Counted from the first letter of the stretch, positions 44,882-56,601 are shown. The stretch: 64,000 nucleotides of DNA from Orientallactaga sibirica (GCA_036365145.1 JAEOAD010000015.1:13261501-13325500); one strand, 5' to 3'. Translations and numbers: made by a program. Notes: generated by a model not told the origin, from the letters alone.

Positions 44882-45105
44882 GGGCTGGAGAGATGGCTTA
44901 GTGGTTAAGGTGCTTGCCTCAATGCCTAAGAACTTATGTTTAAATCTCCAGGTCCCACATAAGCCAGACACACAGTGATGCAATCACTCAATGTTGCACA
45001 TGCACAGAGGGGTTGTACATGTCTGGAGTTCATTTGCAGCAGCTGGAGACCCAGGCACACCCATTCTCTCTCTCTCTCAAGTTAAAAAAAAAGTTTATAA
45101 AAAGA
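44882..45105 (+). repeat. tRNA-derived SINE
   Basis: 'agggctggagagatggctta' head, 'gtttaaatctcc' diverged B box, 'tctggagttcatttgcagc', a short (CT)n and A-rich tail. Confidence 0.85.
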
Positions 45106-45239
45106 GAAGAAAATGTAAAGAGCTCCTGGCAAGTAAAGCCCATGTGATAGTAAGGGGAGTCTCCCCTCAGCTTGGCCCACCTGGGCTGAGTCAAGGGAAA
45201 CTTACCCGAACCTTGAAGTTTAGGAGTCAGCCAAGCCCT

Positions 45240-45660
45240 AATGTATTTTTTTGTAATTTTCATTTTACATTCATGTTGGTACCTCTGGTAGCCTCCTCCC
45301 TGATCTCTCCCCTCCAAAGGGACCTTCCACATTGGGGAATGTGGGTCATGCATTATGGGGGTAGCCAACAGTTATGGGGGAGAGGTAAAGTCTCTGTGCA
45401 TAATGACCCAACTTGTGGCTCTAACACTCTTTACGCCCCCTCTTCTGTGAATTTCCCTGAGCCACGTTGGGTTCATTTTAGTTCTACTTCAGTGGTGAGG
45501 TCTTGGGAGCCTCTGTGTCTCTGGATATCTGGCTTAGTAGGAGATGAATGTTCTCTGTGTTTCTCTCCTTCAGCCTTGTTCTGGTGTCAGGTCACCAAGA
45601 AAGCTGCACTCTTGCCCATTTCCCCTGTTACTCTATGGTTTCAGCTGGGGCTCTGATCCC
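45240..45660 (-). repeat. L1 3' UTR fragment, antisense
   Basis: The reverse complement of this stretch follows the L1 3' UTR end at 19650-20090 in order: 'gagcaagagtgctgctttc' (here diverged), 'gagatccagagacacagag', 'gttgggtcattatgcacagag' and 'ctcccccataa'. Its T-rich start at 45245 is the L1 poly-A side. Together with the SINE upstream it produces the longest open frame of the window (44991-45656), which is a repeat artefact. Confidence 0.75.
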
Positions 45661-45952
45661 TGCCTTCTGGCTCCTGCATACCCAAGTCCCTATTCTCTGG
45701 AGCCAGGGGGTAAAAGAGCCACTGTTGGAGCTGGCCTCTTGCCCCTGGCACTCCAGGTTCCAAGCCCCTAGGTCCCCAACCCCTGACCCCTGCATGCTGA
45801 AGAGAATGTGCAAGTAGAGTAGGCCACAGCTTCCAGTTCCCCACCTCCCAATTCCCCAAGTACCTTTGATGTACCTGCACTCTCCACAATATGCTCATCT
45901 GTGGTTATAATTCCATCGTGCAACAATCTAGTTCACATTTAAAATAAAACAC
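45661..45952. other. GC-richer stretch, nothing recognised
   Basis: About 290 bases, C-rich ('ctaggtccccaacccctgac'), perhaps still L1 3' UTR-related. No gene seen. Confidence 0.3.
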
Positions 45953-46094
45953 TAGGGTTAGAAATATGGCTTAGACACTTGCCTGTGAAGCTTAAGAACA
46001 CAGGTTCAATTCTTTACATCCCATATAAGCCAGATACACAAGGTGGCACATGCATCTGGACTTCATTTCCAGTGGCTAGAGGCCCTGGTATGTC

Positions 46095-46144
<50 letters not shown>

Positions 46145-46160
46145 TAAAAATTTAAAACAG
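45953..46160 (+). repeat. tRNA-derived SINE with (CT)n
   Basis: 'tagggttagaaatatggctta' head, 'ggttcaattc' B box, 'ccagatacacaaggtggcac', a (CT)n run at 46098-46139 and 'ataaataaaaattt' tail. Confidence 0.85.
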
Positions 46161-46164
46161 AACA

Positions 46165-47400
46165 CCAACTGAAGATCCTAAAAAGACAAATGCTTGCTGG
46201 CCCCCTCAATAGAATGAAACATTTCCCCAAGATGGGTAGACCACGATACAAAAACAGTGAACAAAAGTCAGAAAACTGACAGATCTCCATCAAAGATGCC
46301 TAGTCCAACAATTAAAGCCTCCAATGAAATCATAGAGAAATAAACAGAAATTGAATCCCAAAATGAAAACACAACAACAAATGTGAACCTGATAAAAGAC
46401 TTGCTGAACTGGAAACAAGCCATCAAAAAACCAACAATCAAATAAATGAAAGTGAGCAGAATCATCTATTAGAGCCCTCAACTTTTGACACTAGTTTTAA
46501 CTTGATTGAAGAAAACCTCCTTAGAATCCTCAAAAGAGATATAAATAAATTGAAGGTGAGTCAACAAATGGAAGATCTCAATAATCAGCTGATAAAGCTT
46601 AATGAATACTTGTTCAGATGAAAGAATGAATTCCAGGAGACATCAAGAAAATCAGACCTAAAACTGAAATTTTACCTCAACAAAAAAGAGATGCACACAA
46701 TGCAAAATAACACAACAGAAAACAAAAATCAAATAGAGCTTTTAAAAACATCTCTAGAATCTCTCACTAACAGAGTAACTCATGTGGAAGTCAGAAACTC
46801 TGAGCTGGAAAACAATACAGAAGAAATGATTGAGAGGCCAAAAATTTTGCTAAGTTCAAAAAAATCACACAGAGTATGAGAGAACTGTGGGATATCCTAA
46901 AATGACCAAACATTGGATCATGGGTATATATTGAGAGGAAATCCAGGCCAGAGGCATAGAGAACATACTCAACGAAATTCTTGCAGAAAATTTTCCCAAT
47001 CTCTTAAAAGAGAGGCTCATCCAGATTCAAGATGCTCACAGAACTCCAAACAGATAGGTCCAAAGGAGAAACTCTCCAAGGCACATTATAGATAAACTCT
47101 TACCAACAAAAACGGAGAGTGCTAAAAGCAGCAACAGAGAAACAGATCATTACATACACAGGCAATTACATCAGAATTATCTCAGATATCTCAATGGAAA
47201 CCCTGAAAGCCAGAAGGGCCTGGAATGGAACACTTCAAAGTCTAAAATACTATGGCATCCAACTCAAGCTACTCTACCTAATGAAAGTTCCCTCATCATA
47301 GATGGTGAAAGGGAAACTTTCCATGAAAAAAGTCAACTCTATGCTTATATGAACACAAAGCCAAACCTACAGAGAATACTTGAGGGAATACTTCATACAC
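46165..47400 (+). pseudogene. L1 ORF1 and junction region remnant
   Basis: Lysine/asparagine/glutamine-rich sequence with many stops. 46691-46879 encodes a 62-codon piece with heptad-like leucines (about residues 12-50) as in the ORF1 coiled coil. 47119-47301 corresponds to the part reading 'KAATEKQIITYTGNYIRI', which in old L1s lies downstream of the RNA-binding core. Gaps and frameshifts are frequent. Confidence 0.6.
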
Positions 47401-47539
47401 AAGAATCAAACAACCAGTCTCAAGAGCCAACAAGAAGATCACAATAACCAAAACTAGAACAGACTCACAAGAAAGCATCAAACCCCATAATGAAACCAAT
47501 CATGGCAGAGATTAAATAGAGCTTCACAGTTATAATCTT

Positions 47540-48308
47540 ACACATTAAAGTCTTAACTTACCCATCAAAAGATACAAGTTAACAGGATGAATCAAAAAAA
47601 TACACCCTCTATCTCCTGTCTTCAAAAAAGCTACCTCGCCACTTAAGACAGACACCACCACAGGGAGAAAGGAAGGAAAATTATATTCCAAGCAAATGGA
47701 AATAAGAAACAAGCATGTGTTTCTACATCAATATCTGACAAAAGACACTTCAAACCAAAAGTAAGCAAAAAGGAGAAAGAAGGCCACTTCATACTCATCA
47801 AGGGAATGATCCAACATGAGAACAACACAATCATAAATCTATATGTGCCAAACATGGGTGCATCACAGTTTATAAAAGAAAACTTACTTGAAAACAAAAT
47901 AGAAATAAACACCAATACTATCATAATCAGAGACTTCAATACTCCACTATATCAATAGACAGATCATCCAAGCAGGAAATCAACAGGGAAATAATAGAGC
48001 TCAACAATACCATAGATCAACTAGACCTAATGGACATCTACAGAACTTTCTACCCCAACTCTACAGAATACACATTCTTCTCAGCAGCCCATGGAACTTT
48101 CTCCAAAATTGACCATATATTAGGCCACAAAGTGTGCCTTCATAAAGTCAGGAAAATTGAAGTAACTCCCTGCATCACGTCAGATCACAATGCTTTAAAG
48201 CTAGAAATGAGCAGCAAGAGACACATCAACAAGTCCAGTTCCTGGAAACTAAACCACACACTGTTAAACAATGAATGGTCATGGAGAAATTCAAAAAAGA
48301 AATTGTAA
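47540..48308 (+). pseudogene. L1 ORF2 endonuclease domain remnant
   Basis: The last open part (48030-48308, 92 codons) carries the C-terminal endonuclease landmarks: 'MDIYRTFYPNSTEYTFFSA', 'KIDHILGHK' and 'CITSDHNALKLEM'. The Ser-Asp-His triplet (SDH) is the active-site motif of apurinic/apyrimidinic-type L1 endonucleases, and is retained. Upstream, 47640-47960 has the corresponding nucleotide words but many stops. The enzyme that opens the genomic target in retrotransposition is therefore not produced. Confidence 0.8.
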
Positions 48309-48589
48309 AATTTCTAGGATTGAATGATAATGGAAACGCAACCTATAAAACTTATGGGACACAATTAAGGCTGTCCTAAGGGGAAAATTCATAGCCCTAA
48401 CTGCCTTCATTACAAAGACAGAGAGATCCCAAATCAATAACCTGACTGTCAACCAAAAGGTACTGGAAAAATAAGAAAAATCCAACCCAAAGAGCTCCAT
48501 AGAGAAAGACTCTAGATTAGTGCAGAAATTAATGAATTGAAAACTACAAAAAAAATTTAATTGATGAAATGAAGAGCTGCTTTTTTGAA

Positions 48590-49070
48590 AAAGTAAATCA
48601 AGAAAAATAAAGTGAAGTCTCAAATTAACAAAATCAGAAATGAAAAAAGAGAGATCACTACAGACATCAATGAAATTGGAAGAATCATCAGAGCACACTT
48701 CCAAAACATCTACTCCACAAAATTAAATAATCTGGAAGAAATGGATGAATTTCTGGACATATACCTCTTACCAAAACTAAACTCAGAGCAGATTAATCTT
48801 CTAAACAAAACCATCACATCCATAGAAATTGAAAAGGTAATCAAAAGCCTCCCCCAAAAGAAGAGTCCAGGACCAGATGCCTTCCCAGCTGAATTCTCTC
48901 AAACTTCCATGGAAGAACTCAAACCAATTTTTCTCAAACTGTGCCACATAATCAGAGAACAGAGAAAGCTCCCCAACTCCTTTTATGAAGTTAGTATCAC
49001 CTTAATACCAAAACCAGGCAGAAATGGCACAAGAAAAAAAAAAAAAAAAAAACTATAGGCCTATTTCCCT
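48590..49070 (+). pseudogene. L1 ORF2 reverse transcriptase, N-terminal part
   Basis: The 148-codon open frame (48612-49058) includes 'KKSPGPDAFPAEF' (reverse transcriptase motif with the conserved PGPD) at about residues 82-94, 'LPNSFYEVSITLIPKPG' at about 121-137, and ends in a poly-Lys artefact of an A-run (49034-49051). Normal L1 has a short Lys/Arg segment here followed by NYRPIS; the NYRPIS-like words lie just downstream at 49053-49073 in another frame. Confidence 0.85.
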
Positions 49071-49124
49071 AATAAACTCGGACACAGATATCCTGAGAAA
49101 AATCCTCGCAAACTGAATTCAACA

Positions 49125-49665
49125 ACACATCAAAAGCATTATCCACCTTGATCAAGTAGGCTTTATCCCAGGAACTCAGGGTTGGTTCAACATACACAAA
49201 TTTGTCAATGTAATATACCACATAAATAAGCTTAAACACAAGAACCACATGATAATTTCAATAGATGTAGAAAAGGTCTTTGACAAAATCACATCACTTT
49301 ATGATCAAAACATTGGAGAGAATAGGCATGGACAGTTTATATCTTAACATGATAAAGTCTATATATAAAGCTCCTGAAGCTCAAATAATACTTAATGGAG
49401 ACTGAAAGAATTCCCACTGAGATCCAGAACAAGACAGGGTGTCCACTCTCACCTCTACTCCTCAACATAGTACTAGAAGTCCTAGCTCAAGCAATAATAC
49501 AGAAGAGAGAAATAAAAAGAGATACAAATTGGAAAGGAAGAAGTTAAGGTAACCCTATTCTCAGATGACATGATTCTATATGTAAGTATCCTGAGATACT
49601 CCATCTCAAAACTCTTAAAGGTGATTAAGTCCTTCAGCAAAGTAGCAGGATACAAAATCAATGCT
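49125..49665 (+). pseudogene. Reverse transcriptase core, copy A of a tandem pair
   Basis: It runs from 'cacatcaaaagcattatcca' to 'aaaatcaatgctca' and covers RT motifs from the helix before the first catalytic Asp ('[11 protein letters not shown]'-like) to beyond the Y/FADD box, here read as a 'SDDMILY' equivalent near 49560-49580. It is followed immediately by a second version of the same segment at an offset of about 546 bases. Frames are broken. Confidence 0.85.
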
Positions 49666-49671
49666 CAATAG

Positions 49672-50310
49672 CACATCAAAAGCATTATCCACCTTAAACA
49701 AGTAGGCTTCATCCTAGGGATGCAGGGATAGTTTAACATACAGAAATCAGTCAACATAGTACACCACATAAATAAACTTAACCATAAGAACCACATAATG
49801 ACTTCAATTGATACAAGAAAGGCCTTTGACAAAACACAACACCAGTTCATGATCAAAACACTGGAAAGAATAGGCATGGAGAGTTTATATCTCAACACAA
49901 TAAAAGCTATATATAAAGCTCATAAAGTCCAAATAATACTTGATGGGGAAAGACTCAAGGAGTTCCCATTGAGATTGGGAACAAGACAGGAATGCCCAGT
50001 CTCACCAATGCTCCACCACATAGTACTAGAAGTACTAGCCCAAGCAATAGGACAGGAGAACAAAATAAAAGGGATTCAAATTGGAAAGGAAGATGTCAAG
50101 TTAGCCCTATTTGCAGATGACATGATCCTATATATAAGTGACCCCAAAGTCTCCATCTCAAAGCATCTAAAGGTGATAAATTCCTTCAACAAAGTGGCAG
50201 GATACAAAATCAATGCACAAAAATTGGTAGCTTTTCTATATGCAAAGGACAAATATACAGAGAAAGAAATCAGTGATGTTGTCCCATTCTCAATAGCAAC
50301 AAAAAATTAA
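49672..50310 (+). pseudogene. Reverse transcriptase core, copy B of a tandem pair
   Basis: It begins again with 'cacatcaaaagcattatcca'. The 170-codon open frame (49798-50310) includes 'TSIDTRKAFDKTQHQFM' (first catalytic Asp region), 'GTRQECPVSPML' (template grip) and 'LALFADDMILYISD' with the catalytic FADD box, then '[19 protein letters not shown]'. It is about 85% identical to copy A by eye, so the two come from different L1 lineages or diverged long ago. The duplicated order RT-RT is not a normal L1 arrangement. Confidence 0.88.
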
Positions 50311-50391
50311 ATAAATACCTTGGACTAACACTAACCGGGGATGTGAGAGACCTATAAAATAAAAACACTCAAGAAAGAAATAGAGGGGGAC

Positions 50392-51920
50392 TTGAGAAGA
50401 TGGAAAGCCCTGCCATGCTCCTGGATAGGTAAAATTAATAATGTGAAAATGACAATTCTACCAAAAGCAATATACACATTCAATACAATACCAATAAAAA
50501 TACCAGCATCGTTCTTCAAGAGATTGAAAAATAAATGGTCTCAAAATTCAAATGGAATGGCAGAATGCCTCAGATATCCAAACATATCCTCAAAAAAAAA
50601 AAAAAAAAGCCCTCTGGTGGTAGGTATCACCACACCCAATCTAAAGCTATATTACAAAGCTATAGTGACAAAAACAGCATGGTACTGGAATAAAATCAGA
50701 AATGTAGACCAATGGAACAGAATTGAAGATCCAGACCTTAGGTCAAGTAACTACAGCTGCTTGATTTTTGACAAAGGTACCAATAATGTAGACTGCAGAA
50801 AAGACAGCATCTTCAACAAATAGTGTTGGACAAATTGGATGACCATATGCAGAAAAATGAAATTAGACCCACTCATTTCGCCATACACAAAAATCAAGTC
50901 CAAATGGATTAAAGAACTAAATATAAGACCTGAACCTCCTCAACTATAGGAATAAAAAATAGGAGGATCTCTCCATTATACAGGACTGGGGAAAGACTTC
51001 CTGAAAAAAAATCTCATCAGCCCAGGAAATTAAAGAAGCCCTCTACCAAGGGAATTTCATGAATCTAAAAACCTTGTGCACAGACAAACATACCTTAAGC
51101 AGAGTCAATAGTTTACATCCTGAATGGGAGAAAATCTTTGCTAGCTATCCCACTGACAAAAGCCTCATACCTATAATCTAAAAAAAATTTTAAAAGCTAA
51201 ACAATAAAAAAAATCAAACAACCCTCTCCAAAAATGGGGCAAAAAACTGAATAGGGTGTTCTCAGAAAAACAAATCCAAATGGCTAACACACACTTAAGA
51301 AAATGTTCAACATCCTTAACCATTAGAGAAATGCAAAGTAAAACAACTATGAGATTCCACCTTACTCCAGTAAGGATGGCAATCATTAAAAAATATAATA
51401 ACAACAAAAATTAGTGAGGATGTGGGGAAAGAGGAACCCTCATCCACTGTTGGTGAGAATGTAAGCTTGTACAACCACTATGGAAATCAATATGGAGATT
51501 CCTGAAAAGAATGAACATAGAGCTACCAACAAACCCAGTTATTCCCTTACTGGGTATCCTAAATGCTCCATGCTTCACTACAAAGATATTTGCTCAATGA
51601 TGTTTATATCTACTCAATTCAAGAATTACAATCAACCCAGTTGCCCATCACTGGATGAATGGATAATGAAGTTGTGGTATGTTTACACAATGGTATTCTA
51701 CTCAATGGTAAGAAAAAACAATACAATAAAATTTGTAGAAACATGGACAGACTTGGAACAGCTCATACCAGAAAACTCATATAATCACAGAAAGACAAAT
51801 GCCACATGGTTTCACTTATCTGGTGTTCCTAATCTGGACAAACTTGAGTTGCTGACTTACATGATAGGCTATTCTGGCTCAGACAATAGGGATGGAAGGG
51901 TTTGGGGTGGAGGGAAATAA
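50392..51920 (+). pseudogene. L1 ORF2 C-terminal region remnant
   Basis: 50392-50823 encodes 143 codons with '[20 protein letters not shown]' and '[19 protein letters not shown]' as in the thumb and C-terminal domain, with a 17-base A-run (50591-50607) shifting one part. 51480-51920 encodes the end: 'QPSCPSLDEWIMKLWYVYT' and 'KTNATWFHLSGVPNLDKLEL'. Stops and frameshifts separate the pieces. A fuller reading of the same tail is at 20272-20592. Confidence 0.85.
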
Positions 51921-53075
51921 GGGGGTGGGGAAAAGAAAACACAAAACTATGTCCAAAATTAACTGGTACCATAGAAACCTTCATCCTTGGAGATAGACTA
52001 AAATATATAACCCTCAAAAGGAGTAAGGTGGGAGTACCTGGAAATAAGGGCCCTGAAAAGGGTGGGATGAAGCCTAAGCTTAAATTTTTTTTTGTTTGTT
52101 TCTGGCCTGTAACACCCAATACCAGAAATCAGTTGCTACCCACAGTGAGCTGTTAATTGGAGAGACCTACGAGATCTCCAAAACAAGACAAGTTTCTGTC
52201 AAAGTACTTGATTAGCTGCCATGGGCAAAAGGTAAGACCCTATTGGTGGAGACATCTTGTGCTACTGACACAAAACATGGAGAGACCTGGCTGGAATCTA
52301 TAAGAGATCCAGTCCCCAGACAGTAAGCCTGTCTAGTGCTGCAAAGTGCTACCTGAGCTACTGAGGGAAAGTGGCCAGTAACAGTTCGATAGTGGCATAC
52401 AGTCTTGGTGGACAACCAATAGCTTTCTGATTGTCTTAGAGATCCACTCAGTGTAAAGGAACCCATATCTGGAAATGGAAACCAGATCAGAATCCTACGG
52501 AGACAAAGATTATGCTCTCCAGTGTCAAGCTTTCACTAGTCTTTGGCTAAAAGAGGGGTTACATACATCAAACTCTCTCTAAATTAATAATGTTATCCCA
52601 TTTAAACTATGCAGACTTCACTCTCCATTGGAGAATCTGTTTTTCTTTTTCTGAACGTAGTGAGTCCAGAAGAGACAAACTACCCTTTGCACTTCAGCCA
52701 AGCCACAGCTGAAACCACAGAGGAATTGGGGAGATGAGCAAGAGTGCTGCTCCCATGCTAAACCTGATAATCAGTGCCATGGTAAAGGAGACAGACCATG
52801 AAGATATTCAACACTTACCAAAGCAGAGATCCAGAGGCTCCTAAGAGCTTACCACCTTTAAAAGATTGTAAGAGCAACAGGTTGAGACATATGTCCAGAA
52901 GCATTCCCTCCCCCCAGTACATAACCTACAACCCCACAGGGAATACCTGCAACCCCATTTAGGAGGGTCCCCAGGGGGATGGGGACAGGAACAATGGAAA
53001 AGAAGATACCAACACATGATATATACATAACACATATGTTCTTAATGATAATAATAAAAATAGTAATAATTTTTT
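51889..53075 (+). repeat. L1 3' UTR with G-rich tract
   Basis: GGG runs at 51889-51930 are followed by 'cagttgctacccacagtgagctg', 'gtggcatacagtcttggtgg', 'agatccactcagtgtaaagg', 'cactctccattggagaat' and 'gagatgagcaagagtgctg', ending in 'taatgataataataaaaata'. Confidence 0.85.
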
Positions 53076-53464
53076 TAAAAACAAAGACCAAGAGGAAAAC
53101 AAAGAAAAAATATATTTTAAAGTTAATTGTTGGAAATTCTAAATTCCAATTTCCTGATAGCCATTTTTCAAACGTTTAAACTTAATTAAATTGATTCCCA
53201 TCAGAGTATTGTTATTTTTAGTGCTTGCTTACCTACATTTTCACAGTTACTAGAGAATCATAAGACCAGGAGATGCTGACAAAGTCTGAAACTCTGAGAG
53301 GAAAGGGAGATCTGAGGTCAAGTCTCAGAAGCAGCGAAGAACTTCCTCAAGAGCATATCTGTTTGGATACCCATAAAATGTACTCATTATATGACCACTA
53401 AGGCCTAGGTATAATAACTATATACAGCACAATATGAGGAATATCTTCTAGAACTTCCCATTGG

Positions 53465-53830
53465 CGGGACTGGAAAATGGCTCAGAGGATAAAACCACAC
53501 AAATGTAATTATATGGTTTGCAGACCTCACATAAAGCCTGAAGCTGTAGTGTAATCCCAATGCAGCTTTGGGAGGAAGGAAGGTAGTGACAGGACAATTA
53601 CTTGGAAGCTCCCAGGCCAGAGAGCCTTATAAACACAGCAGTGAACAACATAAACAATGAGAGACTCTGCCTCAACCAAGGTGGAGCATGAGGACTGACA
53701 CCCAAAGTTGTCCTCTGACCTCCACATGTGTACCATGGCACACACACACCTTCACTAACACACATGAACACACACACATATGCATACATGTCACACACAC
53801 ACATACAAACACACACACAAGAATTTCTTG
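53465..53830 (+). repeat. Composite SINE with CA-rich tail
   Basis: 'ggcgggactggaaaatggctcag' head, 'cagctttgggaggaagga', 'gagagactctgcctcaac', 'aaagttgtcctctgacctcc' and a CA-rich end (53735-53820). Confidence 0.7.
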
Positions 53831-53989
53831 TTGGGAAATATTTTCTTTCTACCAAATTGCTAATTAGCTTTTACCACTCAAATAATGAAAGCTGTGCAAT
53901 TTACCTTTCTTCACATTTGCCTTGATTCCATGGATATTCAGCATTAGCTTTTAAAGAAAGCTAAGTAAAAAAGAGAGAGAGAGAGAGCT

Positions 53990-54052
53990 AAGTAGCAGGC
54001 CAAGTGTGTCTTGCACACACACACATGCACATGCACACACACGTGTTTTCAG
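53990..54052. repeat. Short (CA)n-rich stretch
   Basis: A short (GA)n (53971-53990) and an interrupted CA run (54014-54044). Confidence 0.7.
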
Positions 54053-54089
54053 CATATTGAAAAGTATATCCTAATACATACAAATGACC

Positions 54090-54750
54090 AGTAAACTAAA
54101 TAAAAAATGTTTAATACTATTAATCTTTAGGAAAATATACATTTAAACCACAATAAAAACCACTTAACCCAAACTAAAATGACTATAATCTTAGTGGGAA
54201 ATGGGAAATAAGCAAAAAGTGTAGAGAAGTTTGAGCCTATCAATAATGTAAATGTAAAATGGCATAGTTACTTGAGAAAACAGTTTAGTACTGCTCAATA
54301 AGGTAAGCTAAGAGTTGCCAAATGACTCAGTAGTCCTATGTTTAGGCAATTTAGTTTGAAGAGAATTAATATATCCATACAGAATGTATGTATGAATATT
54401 CATAGCTTCATTATCATGGTATTTGAAAGGGTAGAAACAACTGATTATCAACTGATAAGTGGATAAACATGTGCACATTCACATGACAGAATGCATGGCC
54501 AAAAGAATGAGGTGCTGGTAAACACTGCAGCATTTGAAACATTTGAAACAATATGCTAAATGAAAGTAAGAAAATACAAAAGATCACATGTTGTGTGATT
54601 CTATCTATATGAAATACTTAATATAGGTGAATATGTAGAAATAGAAAGCAGATTTGAAGATCCATAGAAACCCTCATTTGGGCTACCATTTTACAATATA
54701 CAACCACTAAACGGGGTGAGTATAGTCTGAACAGAAAATGGGGGGAAAAA
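54090..54750 (+). repeat. Ancient L1M 3' end, left part (split)
   Basis: 'gaaaatatacatttaaacc', 'ttgagcctatcaataatgtaaa', 'ggatatttgaaagggtagaa', 'gatcacatgttgtgtgattcta' and 'aatagaaagcagatttg' are ordered words of an old L1M 3' end. The remaining 3' part resumes at 56672, so about 1.9 kb was inserted. Confidence 0.65.
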
Positions 54751-54751
54751 C

Positions 54752-54880
54752 CTGGCCGTGGTGGTGCACCACCTTTAATCCCAGCACTTGGGAGGCAGAG
54801 GTAGGAGGACTGCTGTGAGTTCAAGGCCATCCTGAGACCACAATGAATTCCATGTAGATGCTACCTCAAAAAAGAAAAGA
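54752..54880 (+). repeat. B1 SINE, 3' part shortened
   Basis: 'cctggccgtggtggtgcacc', 'ctttaatcccagcacttggg', 'gtaggaggactgctgtgagttc' then a loss of the middle before 'gctacctcaaaa'. Confidence 0.9.
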
Positions 54881-54885
54881 AAAAT

Positions 54886-54887
<2 letters not shown>

Positions 54888-54979
<92 letters not shown>

Positions 54980-54980
54980 A
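54888..54980. repeat. (AAAG)n array
   Basis: An AAAG/AAAC repeat that grew from the B1 tail. Confidence 0.95.
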
Positions 54981-54989
54981 ACCTTAACC

Positions 54990-56095
54990 CTTAAACCATC
55001 ATGGGCTCTCACTGGTTAATCCCAGGCCCAGAACTGAGTTAGCCCTTACAGTGAGCTGCTGGCCAGGGAGACCAATTGGGCCACCCAAATAATGTAGGCC
55101 ATTGCCAAACACTTGATTACCTGCCAGAGCTAAAAAGTAAGACCCTATTGCTGAAGATATCACAGGCTGCTGTGGTCACAGGATATCAGAATATCATGCT
55201 GGAACTAAAAGGGAAACTAGGTCCCTCTTGACTAGGCCTCATAGTGCTTAAGGGCCCTACTGGAGCCCGTGAAGGATAATATCACCAACAGCATGAATAA
55301 GCAGGAGACTCTGCAGACTACAAAATCAACTAGCTGGACAAGAAGTACACACTTACACAATAGTGGCATGCAGCTTCTCCAGGTAATCAACTGTTCTTGA
55401 ATTGGACATGAGTCCCATTCAGTGGGAGAGAACTCATATCTGGTACTAGAAACCAAGTCAGAATACCATGGCCAGGAAATTCATAGACTCCAGAGAGATG
55501 TTCCCACTGCTCTCTGAATAAGAAAAGTGAGTTTACACACCAAAAATCTCTCAAAGACTGTGCATATCCTCTTTAATCCAAGCTGTTCTCACTCTTGGTT
55601 GAAGAATCTGTTTTATTTTAAAGATGGCAGAGAAAACAGAGGAGATCCAAGATACATCAATATAACAAGAAAAGATAGCTGATCACCTACCATAAAATGT
55701 GCCACCTCTATCACATCTGCCTAAGAGAAATTGCAGGGAAAGCGGTGACACAAGTACTGTTCCCAAAGCTAACCTGACAACTAGCTCCAGGGGAAAGGCA
55801 GCAGACACAGTGGTCAATCAAAACACATCAAGTCAGAAATTCAGAGGCTACAGAGGTCTTAATACTAAACTAGATTGCTAACAGACCTGCCAAGGCTCAG
55901 GGATCATCATGGAAGAGGGGGTGGGAGATTTTAAGAGCTACAGGGTAGGTAGAAATATCTTGAGGCCCACACCATCCCCAATCAGAGACTTACCGAGGTC
56001 TTAATTTCCCAACAGTGAACACTCAGGGAAAGTGGGACCAGGGTAAAGGGAATATAACACTATAGCATTTGTAAAAATAAAATAAAATAAATAAA
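54990..56095 (+). repeat. L1 3' UTR, diverged copy
   Basis: 'gttagcccttacagtgagctgc', 'gtaagaccctattgctgaag', 'aatagtggcatgcagcttctcc', 'cattcagtgggagagaact' and 'ctcactcttggttgaagaatc' follow the L1 3' UTR order seen at 51889, and it ends in 'aaaataaaataaaataaa'. It is more diverged than the copies at 18815 or 20134 and lies inside the older L1M. Confidence 0.7.
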
Positions 56096-56144
56096 ATATA
56101 AAGAGCTTTCAGCCCAAAATACCATTCTCCAGTAATATGCCAAA

Positions 56145-56601
56145 ATAACAAATACAAAGGGAAAGAGGAGAGGCACCAGGTGCATGTTCTCTAGACCTTT
56201 TAGAAAACATGGAGTCATTCCTTTGGCCATGTATATACAAATCTACAAGAAGGATGATATCATAGACATCAAGTGAATGGGTACTGTTACCACGAGAAGA
56301 CTGGAGGAGTCTACCATGTTACTAAGCATGCTGTTGGCATTGCTGTAAACAAGGAACTCAAGGGCAAGATTCTTGCCAGGAGAATAAATGGGTTTATCAA
56401 GCATATTAAGCACTCCAAGAGATGAGATAGCTTCCTGAAACAGGTGAAAGAAAATGATCAGAAGAGAAGGAAGCCAAAGAGATAGGAATCTAGGTGCAAC
56501 TAAAGCATCAGCCTGCTCCACCCAGAGAAGCACACTGTGTGAGAACTAATAGAAAATAACCTGAGCTTCTGGATCCTATTCCCTATGAATTCATGGCTTA
56601 A
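56145..56601 (+). pseudogene. RPL21: Processed pseudogene of ribosomal protein L21
   Basis: An intronless copy of the mRNA for the 60S subunit protein eL21, normally 160 residues. Translated pieces read '[19 protein letters not shown]', '[14 protein letters not shown]', 'HIKHSKR' and, at the end, 'LLDPIPYEFMA' followed by TAA at 56599-56601. The usual start ATG is ATA (56145-56147). A stop (TGA, 56274-56276) replaces the Gly at codon 44, about 25 bases are missing after 56288 causing a frameshift, and a further stop lies at 56423-56425. The coding order is continuous across all parent exon junctions, so it arose by reverse transcription, probably by L1. An 'aaataaataaa' motif follows at 56638. 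It lies between an L1 3' UTR and the second half of the split L1M. It encodes nothing. Confidence 0.93.

Larger units (their letters stand above)
46165..53075 (+). mobile_element. Long, decayed, rearranged L1 retrotransposon
   Basis: About 6.9 kb of L1 in sense order: ORF1-type sequence (46165-about 47400), inter-ORF, endonuclease remnant (about 47540-48300), reverse transcriptase (48590-50310, partly duplicated), ORF2 C-terminal region (50392-51920), G-rich tract and 3' UTR (51889-53075) ending in A-rich DNA. No frame is intact and a 5' UTR is not evident; the left edge abuts a SINE. Two A-runs (49034-49051 and 50591-50607) lie inside coding sequence. In intact L1, ORF1 protein is an RNA-binding chaperone and ORF2 protein nicks DNA and reverse-transcribes L1 RNA; none of this is possible here. 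Confidence 0.9.

Noticed and set aside
44991..45656. Longest open frame of the window, 221 codons, plus strand
   Set aside because: It runs across the tail of a SINE and an antisense L1 3' UTR; both are known repeats and no domain is visible.
48291..48704. 137-codon antisense frame over the L1 ORF2
   Set aside because: Shadow of the L1 coding strand.
54990..56095. Considered as a second gene-like retrocopy next to RPL21
   Set aside because: Its word order matches the L1 3' UTR copies in this window.
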